Assembly (NCBI RefSeq): GCF_030010375.1
Contig: NZ_JASCRY010000005.1
Span: 186,001 to 250,000, forward strand
From: Flavobacterium yafengii
GTDB taxonomy: Bacteria; Bacteroidota; Bacteroidia; Flavobacteriales; Flavobacteriaceae
Direction: 5' to 3'
Length of the DNA stretch: 64,000 nt
Position numbers and translations under genes: made by a program. The first letter of the stretch is position 1. The number at the start of each line of letters is the position of its first letter. Shown here piece by piece: positions 15,497 to 22,958 of this stretch. Under the pieces are notes generated by a model that worked only from the letters and a program-made list of their open reading frames with translations, ran no database searches and was not told where the DNA came from.

Positions 15497-16564
15497 ATGC
15501 AATCAATTCAAGCCAACAGTTATCCGATTCATTTCAACGAAAAAGGATATGAAGCATTAAACCTTCATTTGACAGAAAATAAGTATTCAAAAATTTTTAT
15601 TATTGTAGACAGCAACACTAATGAATTTTGTATACCAAAATTTCTCCCTTTTTTAGAAACCGATCTTACTATTGAAATCATTGAATTTGATGCCGGTGAA
15701 GAAAATAAAAACATCGAGACTTGCGTCCAAATTTGGAATGTATTGACTGAACTTGGTGCTGACAGAAAAAGCCTTATAATTAATTTGGGCGGTGGTGTTG
15801 TTACTGATTTAGGTGGTTTTGTTGCTTCAACATTCAAGCGCGGAGTTGATTTTATTCACATTCCTACTACATTACTATCAATGGTTGATGCTTCTGTAGG
15901 TGGGAAAAACGGAGTTGATTTAGGCAATTTAAAAAACCAAATTGGTGTTATTAATGTTCCAATAATGGTACTTATCGATACACAATATCTTGAAACGGTA
16001 CCACAAAATGAAATGCGCTCCGGTCTTGCTGAAATGCTGAAACACGGTTTAATATATGATAAGGAATATTGGGAGCAATTTTTAGACTTGAAATCCATAG
16101 ATTTTGCTGATTTTGACACGCTAATCTATCGTTCTGTCGAAATAAAAAATGAAATTGTAATACAAGATCCTACTGAGAAAAATATCCGAAAATCATTGAA
16201 TTTTGGCCACACATTGGGTCATGCCATTGAAAGTTATTTTCTGGAAAATGAAAATAAAACTACTTTATTACATGGAGAAGCCATTGCCGTTGGAATGATA
16301 TTAGAAAGTTACATTTCATTACATAAAAACCTAATCAGTCCAGAAGAATATTCTCAAATAAAATCAAGCATAAAGTCTATATATGACGCCATTGTTTTTG
16401 AGGAAAATGATATCGAACCTATCTTAGATTTACTGATACACGACAAAAAAAATGAGTATGGTAACATACAGTTTGCTTTAATAGAAGGTATCGGAAAAAT
16501 AAAAATCAATCAATCTGTTGAAAATGAATTAATTCTTGAAGCGTTTCAAGATTATAAATCTTAA
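15497..16564 (+). CDS. aroB: 3-dehydroquinate synthase
   Basis: 355 residues. 'INLGGGVVTDLGGFVASTFKRGVDFIHIPTTLLSMVDASVGGKNGVDLGNLKN' is the highly conserved AroB NAD-binding and substrate loop. 'EMLKHGLIYD' and 'RKSLNFGHTLGHAIES' carry the Zn-binding His residues, and 'LLHGEAIAVGM' completes the metal site. It converts DAHP to 3-dehydroquinate, the second step of the shikimate pathway, in the cytoplasm. It is divergent from the proline dehydrogenase gene, with no other aro gene next to it. Confidence 0.97.
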   Translation: MQSIQANSYPIHFNEKGYEALNLHLTENKYSKIFIIVDSNTNEFCIPKFLPFLETDLTIEIIEFDAGEENKNIETCVQIWNVLTELGADRKSLIINLGGGVVTDLGGFVASTFKRGVDFIHIPTTLLSMVDASVGGKNGVDLGNLKNQIGVINVPIMVLIDTQYLETVPQNEMRSGLAEMLKHGLIYDKEYWEQFLDLKSIDFADFDTLIYRSVEIKNEIVIQDPTEKNIRKSLNFGHTLGHAIESYFLENENKTTLLHGEAIAVGMILESYISLHKNLISPEEYSQIKSSIKSIYDAIVFEENDIEPILDLLIHDKKNEYGNIQFALIEGIGKIKINQSVENELILEAFQDYKS

Positions 16565-16583
16565 TTATTTTTTATAAAAAGCA

Positions 16584-16615
16584 TTGCATTGCGTATATAA
16601 TATTTTTTACATTTG
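16584..16615 (+). promoter_or_regulatory. Probable promoter upstream of the small ORF and speA
   Basis: TTG (16584-16586) and the -7 box TACATTTG (16608-16615) are 21 bases apart. The predicted transcription start is about 16620-16622, that is, on or next to the ATG of the 59-residue ORF, so the ORF would be almost leaderless. Confidence 0.5.
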
Positions 16616-16620
16616 CATCG

Positions 16621-16800
16621 ATGAAAAAAAGCCAAAACAAGCGAAATTATAGTTCTAATAAAACCCGAAACAATATGTCTTTTCTAAGAATATTGAAACG
16701 GTTTTATTCTATAAAAGGAAACTTTAGTTTTGACATTTTCCAGTACATGAAAGCAGAAAACGAGAAGCTTCAGATCGTTTATGCAAATATCAGAGTTTGA
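16621..16800 (+). CDS. Small basic protein of unknown function (59 residues)
   Basis: ATG 16621 to TGA 16800 encodes a Lys/Arg/Asn-rich N-terminus (MKKSQNKRNYSSNKTR) followed by 'SFLRILKRFYSIKGNFSFDIFQYMKAENEKLQIVYANIRV'. I do not recognise the family. It sits between aroB and speA in speA's direction. The nearby TACATTTG puts the likely transcript start at the ATG itself, so it is either leaderless, translated from a longer aroB read-through transcript, or simply part of the speA leader. Codon choice is AT-rich like its neighbours. A real gene is plausible but unproven. Confidence 0.4.
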   Translation: MKKSQNKRNYSSNKTRNNMSFLRILKRFYSIKGNFSFDIFQYMKAENEKLQIVYANIRV

Positions 16801-16851
16801 ATTTTAGATTAAGTTATTGTTCTCAATTCTAATCTATAATTCTAAAATATA

Positions 16852-18255
16852 ATGAATACAAAATATTCTGATTTAATCAATCAAACCTATTACTTTCCTC
16901 AAGAAGAATTTACTTTAAACAAAGATAATCTTCAGTTTCACAATATTGATTTGATGAAACTAGTAGAAAAATATGGTACGCCTTTAAAATTTACTTATTT
17001 ACCTCAAATTTCCAACAACATCAACAAAGCCAAAAGCTGGTTTCGTAAATCAATGGAAAAAAATAAGTATGAGGCAAAATATTATTATTGCTATTGTACC
17101 AAAAGCTCTCATTTTGAATACATTATGAATGAGGCTTTTAAGAATAATATCCATATTGAAACATCATCTGCTTTTGACATCAATATTGTCGAGAACTTAT
17201 TGGCAAACGGTAAAATCAATAAAAGCACGTATGTAATTTGTAATGGTTTCAAAAGAGACCAATATATTGATAACATAGCGCGACTTATTAATACGGGTCA
17301 TAAAAATACCATTCCAATTATTGACAATTATGAAGAACTTGATTTACTCCAGGGTCAGATAAAGAATAAATTCAAAATAGGAATTAGAATCGCTGCGGAA
17401 GAAGAGCCTAAATTTGAGTTTTATACTTCAAGATTGGGAATTGGATACAAAAATATTGTTCCATTTTACAAAAAAGAAATCAAAGAAAATAAGAAATTGG
17501 AACTGAAAATGTTGCACTTTTTTATCAATACAGGTATCAATGACAATGCCTATTACTGGAATGAATTAGTAAAATGTATCAAAGTTTACGTGGCATTAAA
17601 AAAAGAATGTCCTACTCTTGACGGATTAAATATTGGTGGCGGTTTTCCAATAAAAAACTCATTGGCATTTGAATATGATTATCAATATATGATTGATGAA
17701 ATCATCAATCAGATTAAAATAGCTTGTGATGAAGCTGAAGTTGATGTTCCAAATATTTTTACCGAATTTGGTTCCTATACTGTAGGTGAAAGTGGTGGAG
17801 CTATCTACCAGATATTGTATCAAAAACAACAAAATGACAGAGAAAAGTGGAACATGATTGACTCTTCATTCATCACTACTTTACCAGATACTTGGGCAAT
17901 TAACAAACGTTTTATCATGCTGGCAGTCAATCGCTGGAATGACACTTACGAAAGGGTTTTATTGGGCGGAATGACTTGTGACAGCGATGATTATTACAAC
18001 TCCGAACAAAACATGAATGCCATCTATTTACCAAAGTATAATAAAGAAAAACCATTATATATAGGATTCTTTAATACCGGAGCCTATCAGGAAACTATAG
18101 GTGGTTACGGTGGCTTGCATCACTGTTTGATTCCACAGCCGAAACACATATTGATTGACAGAGACGAAAACGGATTTTTGGCAACTGAGGTATTCTCGGA
18201 GCAACAAACCTCAGAAGATGTCTTGAAAATACTAGGTTACGACAAGAAAAAATAA
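16852..18255 (+). CDS. speA: Biosynthetic arginine decarboxylase (PLP, alanine-racemase fold)
   Basis: 467 residues of the Orn/DAP/Arg decarboxylase-2 family, in the shorter Bacteroidota version (about 460 residues rather than the 650 of E. coli SpeA). 'YYYCYCTKSSHFEYIMNEA' contains the PLP-binding Lys position in a K-S/A-x-x-x context, 'LNIGGGFPI' is the Gly-rich PLP-phosphate loop, 'TEFGSYTVGESG' is the EPGR-like segment in altered form, and 'GGMTCDSDDYYN' is the C-terminal Cys-Asp substrate motif, with 'NTGAYQET' near the end. Product would be agmatine, the entry to putrescine and spermidine. A deoxyhypusine-synthase-like gene follows 93 bases later. Substrate assignment rests mainly on this context. 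Confidence 0.82.
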   Translation: MNTKYSDLINQTYYFPQEEFTLNKDNLQFHNIDLMKLVEKYGTPLKFTYLPQISNNINKAKSWFRKSMEKNKYEAKYYYCYCTKSSHFEYIMNEAFKNNIHIETSSAFDINIVENLLANGKINKSTYVICNGFKRDQYIDNIARLINTGHKNTIPIIDNYEELDLLQGQIKNKFKIGIRIAAEEEPKFEFYTSRLGIGYKNIVPFYKKEIKENKKLELKMLHFFINTGINDNAYYWNELVKCIKVYVALKKECPTLDGLNIGGGFPIKNSLAFEYDYQYMIDEIINQIKIACDEAEVDVPNIFTEFGSYTVGESGGAIYQILYQKQQNDREKWNMIDSSFITTLPDTWAINKRFIMLAVNRWNDTYERVLLGGMTCDSDDYYNSEQNMNAIYLPKYNKEKPLYIGFFNTGAYQETIGGYGGLHHCLIPQPKHILIDRDENGFLATEVFSEQQTSEDVLKILGYDKKK

Positions 18256-18348
18256 ATTCACAATAATTCAATTAGTCAATTTAAAAATTCGTTAAATTTG
18301 AGATACCATTTCTAATGTAATGATTTTTAAGTATTTAAATTTTAAAAA

Positions 18349-19320
18349 ATGAGCAAAGGACCAATCAGTCAGTTTATTGAAAAGCATTATTTGCATTTTA
18401 ATTCTGCATCTTTAGTTGACGCAGCTAAGGCTTACGAACAACAATTAGCCAATGGTGCAAAAATGATGGTGAGCATGGCTGGAGCTATGAGTACAGCAGA
18501 GATTGGAAAGATTTTTTCCGAAATAATTCGTCAGGACAAAGTTCATATTATTTCTTGCACTGGTGCAAATCTTGAAGAAGACATCATGAATTTAGTAGCT
18601 CATTCTCATTATGAAAGAGTGCCAAATTACCGTGATTTGACTCCTCAAGACGAATGGGATTTACTAGAAAGAGGTTTAAATCGTGTTACAGATACTTGTA
18701 TTCCGGAGCACGAAGCATTCCGTCGTTTGCAAAAGCATATTTACAAAATTTGGAAAGATGCTGATGACAAAGGCGAAAGATATTTTCCGCATGAATTTAT
18801 GTACAAAATGTTACTTTCAGGTGTTCTTGAAGAATATTATGAAATTGACTTAAAAGACAGTTGGATGTATGCAGCTGCTGAGAAAAATTTACCTATTATT
18901 GTACCAGGATGGGAAGATAGTACCATGGGAAATATATTTGCATCGTATGTAATTAAAGGAGATTTGAAAGCTTCTACAATGAAATCTGGTATTGAATATA
19001 TGGTTTTCTTATCAGATTGGTATCCAAAAAATAGTACAAACGGTGTAGGTTTCTTTCAAATTGGTGGTGGTATTGCTGGAGATTTTCCAATATGTGTGGT
19101 ACCAATGTTGTACCAAGATATGGAAATGCATGACATTCCATTTTGGAGTTATTTCTGTCAGATTTCAGATTCAACAACCAGTTATGGTTCATATTCTGGA
19201 GCGGTGCCAAATGAAAAAATTACTTGGGGTAAATTAGACATTAAAACACCTAAGTTTATTATTGAGTCCGATGCTACCATTGTAGCACCTTTAATTTTCG
19301 CTTATTTATTAGATTTATAG
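18349..19320 (+). CDS. Deoxyhypusine-synthase family protein
   Basis: 323 residues. 'MVSMAGAMSTAEIGKIFSEIIRQDKVHIISCTGANLEEDI' is the NAD-binding start of DHS proteins, 'PIIVPGWEDSTMGNIFASYVIKGDL' and 'NGVGFFQIGGGIAGDFPICVVPMLYQDM' follow, and 'EKITWGKLDIKTPKFIIESDATIVAPLIFAYLL' contains the WGK active-site lysine that forms the enzyme-imine intermediate. Bacteria lack eIF5A, so bacterial members are thought to transfer an aminobutyl group onto polyamines (homospermidine-synthase-like) or another acceptor. Its place after speA fits a polyamine role. A TAAATTTG -7 element at 18293-18300 suggests it can be transcribed separately. Confidence 0.88.
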   Translation: MSKGPISQFIEKHYLHFNSASLVDAAKAYEQQLANGAKMMVSMAGAMSTAEIGKIFSEIIRQDKVHIISCTGANLEEDIMNLVAHSHYERVPNYRDLTPQDEWDLLERGLNRVTDTCIPEHEAFRRLQKHIYKIWKDADDKGERYFPHEFMYKMLLSGVLEEYYEIDLKDSWMYAAAEKNLPIIVPGWEDSTMGNIFASYVIKGDLKASTMKSGIEYMVFLSDWYPKNSTNGVGFFQIGGGIAGDFPICVVPMLYQDMEMHDIPFWSYFCQISDSTTSYGSYSGAVPNEKITWGKLDIKTPKFIIESDATIVAPLIFAYLLDL

Positions 19321-19330
19321 AATATTTTTT

Positions 19331-19750
19331 ATGAAAAGAGTAATTGTTGATTACGCAAAACTTACCAATGAAATTTTAAACCTATTGGTGGATAAATTTC
19401 CAGATGGTTATGATGATTCAAACATTATTAGTTTTAGAAACGCTAAAAATGAATTGGTTGAAGCAGTTGAAGTACGAACTGAAGACACTATTTATTTAGT
19501 AAAAGTGAGCACTAAACTTGCTGATAGAATTGAAAATTATGATGAAGATGATGAAATAATCATTGATGATGTTGTTGAACCAATCAAAGGTCTTGATTTA
19601 GACGATGACATTGATGATGACGACGATGATGACGACGATGATGACACTATCGATAAACCGGATTCTGATTCAGGAGACGATGACGACGATGAGGATTCAG
19701 ACGAAAAAGACTTTTCAGATGAAGATGATGACGACGAAGATGAGGATTAA
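19331..19750 (+). CDS. Small protein with an extreme Asp/Glu-rich tail
   Basis: 139 residues. The first 75 form a plausible small alpha/beta domain ('MKRVIVDYAKLTNEILNLLVDKFPDGYDDSNIISFRNAKNELVEAVEVRTEDTIYLVKVS'). From about residue 95 the sequence is almost only Asp, Glu and Ser, including a ten-Asp run. I recall homologues in flavobacterial genomes carrying the label 'DNA primase', but nothing here supports primase activity. It begins 10 bases after the DHS-like stop, so it is in the same transcript, which ends at the terminator after it. The tail could mimic nucleic acid or bind cations or polyamines; this is inference. Confidence 0.75.
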   Translation: MKRVIVDYAKLTNEILNLLVDKFPDGYDDSNIISFRNAKNELVEAVEVRTEDTIYLVKVSTKLADRIENYDEDDEIIIDDVVEPIKGLDLDDDIDDDDDDDDDDDTIDKPDSDSGDDDDDEDSDEKDFSDEDDDDEDED

Positions 19751-19776
19751 ATAATCCAATTTTTAAATATATTTAT

Positions 19777-19807
19777 AAAAAGGAACTCAACACGAGTTCC
19801 TTTTTTT
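19777..19807 (+). terminator. Intrinsic terminator after the speA/DHS-like/acidic-protein group
   Basis: GGAACTC (19782-19788) pairs with GAGTTCC (19794-19800), extended by A/T pairs and followed by seven T. It lies 27 bases after the stop at 19750 and before recQ. Confidence 0.88.
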
Positions 19808-19835
19808 ATTACTTTAGACCTCTAAATACACCACA

Positions 19836-21947
19836 ATGACCCATGAAATTTTACACGCCAAACTGAAAGAGAACTTTGGTTTTGAAAAATTCAGACCCAA
19901 TCAAGAAGACATTATAAATTGTATTCTTTCCGGTCAGGATACATTAGCAATAATGCCGACTGGTGGTGGAAAATCAATTTGCTTTCAATTGCCTGCATTG
20001 ATTTTTCCAGGAATTACGATTGTAATTTCCCCACTTATCGCTTTGATGAAAGATCAGGTAGACAGTTTAAAAGCCAATGGAATCGAAGCTTGTTTTATAA
20101 ATAGTAGTCAAACCGAAAACGAACGACAATTCTATATAGAACGTTTAAAATCTAACGCAATTAAGTTAGTGTACATCGCTCCGGAAAGTTTATCTTTTCT
20201 GGACAACCTTTTCAATAGTTTGACCATAAGTCTAATTGCTATTGACGAGGCGCATTGCATTTCGGCTTGGGGACATGATTTCAGACCAGCGTATACTAAT
20301 TTAGGATATCTGAAAAACCGCTTCCCTTCTACTCCAATCTTAGCTTTAACTGCCACAGCCGATAAAGCTACACGTAAAGACATCAGCCAGCAATTAAATC
20401 TAATAAATCCTAAAATTTTAGTCGCTTCTTTTGATCGAAAAAACTTGAGTTTAGAAGTGCGTCCCGCTTTAGACAGAGTCAAACAAATTATAGATTTCAT
20501 CCAAGAAAAGCCAAATGAATCTGGAATTATTTACTGCTTAAGCAGAAAAACAACAGAGGAACTCGCTGAAAAACTACAAAAAAATGGTATTAGTGCAAAA
20601 GCCTATCACGCTGGTTTAGACGCTAAAATTCGCTCTAAAACACAAGACGAATTTATCAACGATGATTGTAAAGTGGTTTGTGCAACCATTGCTTTTGGAA
20701 TGGGAATTGACAAATCAAATGTGCGCTGGGTAATTCATTATAATTTACCGAAAAACATTGAAGGCTATTATCAGGAAATTGGTCGTGCCGGAAGAGATGG
20801 TTTACCATCAGAAACGGTATTGTTCGAAAGTTACGGCGATATGATTCAATTGCAAAAATTTGCTTCTCAAGGTTTGAATACCGAAGTGCAACTGGCCAAA
20901 CTCGAAAGAATGAAGCAATATGCAGATGCTTTAAGTTGTCGCAGAAAGATATTGCTTTCCTATTTTGGTGAACTGGTTACAGAGAATTGTGGAAATTGTG
21001 ATATTTGCAAAAATCCACCTCTGTTTTTCGATGGAACTGTAATTGCACAAAAAGCACTATCCGCAATTATTCGGTTACAGGAAACGGAACCATTACCCGT
21101 AATCATTGACTTTTTGCGCGGTTCTAAAAATGCTTATATTTATGAGAAAGAATACCAAAACCTAAAAACATACGGTATTGGTGCTGATCTTTCTTGGTTT
21201 GATTGGAATCAATATTTAATACAATTGATAAATTTAGGCTATTGTGAAATCGCTTTTCATCAACAAAACAAAATAAGATTAACAGCCTTTGCGAAAAAAG
21301 TCTTGTTTGAAGGCGAAAAAGTACAATTGACCACCGTTCAAAAAATCAATATCGATAAATCTGAAATCAAGGAAGTAAAAAGCAAAGTGATTGCCAATTC
21401 ACTTTTTGAAACACTTAGAAAATTACGCTACGAAATTTCTAAAGAAGAATCGGTTCCTGCTTATGTAATCTTTAGTGATGCGGCTTTGCGCCAAATGGAA
21501 ACTGAAAGACCTATGAGTGATACCGAATTATTAGCAATTGATGGAGTTGGTAGAGCAAAGCTGGAAAAATATGGAGATGCTTTCATAAAAGTTATTCAAG
21601 ATTTCCAGAAAGCAAAAGGCGCTAAAAAGAAAAAAGAAGCCACAACTTATAAAGAAACATTAGAATTATATAAAAATGGATTATCGGTCGAGGAAATTGC
21701 TCAAAAAAGAAAATTAGGATTAAGCACCATCATGTCTCATTTAGCTAAACTATATGTTGACGGAGCTGATATTGATTTGAATCCGTTTATTTCTAAAGAA
21801 GAAGTTTTACAAATTACTGAAGCGCAAATAAAACTGGAATTTCCAAATACCTTAAAACCTTATTTTGATTATTTTGAAGAAAAAATAGATTATGGAAAAA
21901 TTCGGTTAGCATTAGCCATTCTGGAAAAAGAAAAAGCAGCACTTTAA
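19836..21947 (+). CDS. recQ: ATP-dependent DNA helicase RecQ with C-terminal HTH
   Basis: 703 residues. Helicase motifs in order: 'FRPNQEDII' (motif 0), 'IMPTGGGKSICFQLPA' (Walker A, about 39-47), 'ALMKDQVDSL', 'IAIDEAHCISAWGHDFRPAY' (DEAH plus aromatic-rich loop), 'LALTATA', 'GIIYCLSRKTTEELAEKL', 'ATIAFGMGIDKSNVRWVIHYNLPKNIEGYYQEIGRAGRDG' (motifs V-VI). Then the zinc-binding RQC Cys set 'CRRKILLSYFGE...NCGNCDIC', an HRDC domain (about 525-590) and a final helix-turn-helix 'YKNGLSVEEIAQKRKLGLSTIMSHL'. It unwinds DNA 3'-5' in recombination and fork repair. A glycosylase gene follows 8 bases later, suggesting a repair operon. Confidence 0.96.
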   Translation: MTHEILHAKLKENFGFEKFRPNQEDIINCILSGQDTLAIMPTGGGKSICFQLPALIFPGITIVISPLIALMKDQVDSLKANGIEACFINSSQTENERQFYIERLKSNAIKLVYIAPESLSFLDNLFNSLTISLIAIDEAHCISAWGHDFRPAYTNLGYLKNRFPSTPILALTATADKATRKDISQQLNLINPKILVASFDRKNLSLEVRPALDRVKQIIDFIQEKPNESGIIYCLSRKTTEELAEKLQKNGISAKAYHAGLDAKIRSKTQDEFINDDCKVVCATIAFGMGIDKSNVRWVIHYNLPKNIEGYYQEIGRAGRDGLPSETVLFESYGDMIQLQKFASQGLNTEVQLAKLERMKQYADALSCRRKILLSYFGELVTENCGNCDICKNPPLFFDGTVIAQKALSAIIRLQETEPLPVIIDFLRGSKNAYIYEKEYQNLKTYGIGADLSWFDWNQYLIQLINLGYCEIAFHQQNKIRLTAFAKKVLFEGEKVQLTTVQKINIDKSEIKEVKSKVIANSLFETLRKLRYEISKEESVPAYVIFSDAALRQMETERPMSDTELLAIDGVGRAKLEKYGDAFIKVIQDFQKAKGAKKKKEATTYKETLELYKNGLSVEEIAQKRKLGLSTIMSHLAKLYVDGADIDLNPFISKEEVLQITEAQIKLEFPNTLKPYFDYFEEKIDYGKIRLALAILEKEKAAL

Positions 21948-21955
21948 ATTTTAAT

Positions 21956-22432
21956 ATGATACAATCCTTTCCTCCTTTCGTAAATTCTCAAACCGAAATT
22001 TTGATTTTGGGAACAATGCCTGGTATCGCTTCTTTGAAAAAACAGGAATATTATGCGCACCAAAGAAATCATTTTTGGAAAATAATGTACACGTTGTTGG
22101 ATACTTTACCAATATCTGAAATTTTCGAAGAAAAAATACAATTACTCCAAGCGAATAACATTGGACTTTGGGATGTTTTAGAAAATTGCGAAAGAAAAGG
22201 AAGTTTGGATATTCATATCAAACATCAAAAAGAAAATGATTTTGAAACGTTATTCAAAGAATTTCCCGGAATCACTAAAATTATTTTTAACGGAAAAGAA
22301 AGTCATAAATACTTTCTGAAAAAATTTGGACAAATAGAAGGCATCACGTATTATGTGATGCCTTCCACTAGTCCTGCTAATACAATGTCATTTGAAAATA
22401 AGCTAAAAATCTGGTCCAGCGGTTTCAAATAA
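21956..22432 (+). CDS. DNA-deoxyinosine (hypoxanthine-DNA) glycosylase, UDG superfamily
   Basis: 158 residues. 'PPFVNSQTEILILGTMPGIASLKKQEYYAHQRNHFWKIMY' is the GTMPG-S-...YYAH..N.FW signature of the hDG branch of the UDG fold. 'NNIGLWDVLENCERKGSLDIHIK' is the following IGLWDV..C.R.GSLD motif. 'IIFNGKESHKYFLKKF' and 'VMPSTSPAN' (the LPSTSPAN DNA-intercalation loop, here with Met) end the active site. It excises hypoxanthine or uracil from deaminated DNA, starting base-excision repair. It is probably co-transcribed with recQ. Confidence 0.92.
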   Translation: MIQSFPPFVNSQTEILILGTMPGIASLKKQEYYAHQRNHFWKIMYTLLDTLPISEIFEEKIQLLQANNIGLWDVLENCERKGSLDIHIKHQKENDFETLFKEFPGITKIIFNGKESHKYFLKKFGQIEGITYYVMPSTSPANTMSFENKLKIWSSGFK

Positions 22433-22433
22433 G

Positions 22434-22949
22434 CTATAAATACCTTTCTTGAAAAACCTTTTGATGGTGTTTTTGATGTCCAATGATAATAAAACCAATG
22501 GCGCGAACTGAAACAGCAGCGTTTGAAGCAATTCCCATTCTTTTCAATTGTTCTTCTGAAGAACTTTTAAAAAGCAACAAAGTAGATTGTCTTACAGCGG
22601 AAAATTCAGTCAATAAATCTTGAATGCTTCTGTCGTTAGCACTCGCATTATCCACATAATCATTCTCTTCAAAACCCGGTAAAGGGGTTTTGTCATTTCT
22701 GGAAATACGTAACGCACGATAAGCAAATATGCGTTCTGTGTCAATAATATGCTGAATAATATCTTTAATTGTCCATTTTCCTTCGGCATATCTGTAATCA
22801 AATTTATCCATAGGAATATTTTGTACAAAACGGATAAAATCATGAAGAGAAATTTCTAACTCTTCAATCATTTCAACATTTCCGGCAGCTTGAATATAAG
22901 TTGCATTGAAACTTGAATATTCGTTTGTAGGCAATTGATCTGTTTTCAT
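22434..22949 (-). CDS. DinB-family protein (putative metal-dependent transferase/hydrolase)
   Basis: 171 residues with the four-helix DinB_2 pattern. Metal-ligand His residues are seen in 'WTIKDIIQHIIDTERIFAYR' (the first H..D.E.) and 'IGFIIIGHQKHHQKVFQERYL' (H..HH). 'LPGFEENDYV' is the conserved loop following 'RNDKTP'. This family includes bacillithiol- and mycothiol-dependent transferases; the actual reaction here is unknown. It converges with the glycosylase gene (1-base gap) and lies 9 bases downstream of ppc's stop on the same strand, so read-through from ppc is likely. Confidence 0.88.
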   Translation of the reverse strand: MKTDQLPTNEYSSFNATYIQAAGNVEMIEELEISLHDFIRFVQNIPMDKFDYRYAEGKWTIKDIIQHIIDTERIFAYRALRISRNDKTPLPGFEENDYVDNASANDRSIQDLLTEFSAVRQSTLLLFKSSSEEQLKRMGIASNAAVSVRAIGFIIIGHQKHHQKVFQERYL

Positions 22950-22958
22950 TTTTAATAA

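Noticed and set aside
16852..18255. Diaminopimelate or ornithine decarboxylase as the function of the speA-like gene
   Set aside because: Not excluded by sequence alone, but the DHS-like neighbour and the Bacteroidota arginine-decarboxylase layout favour arginine.
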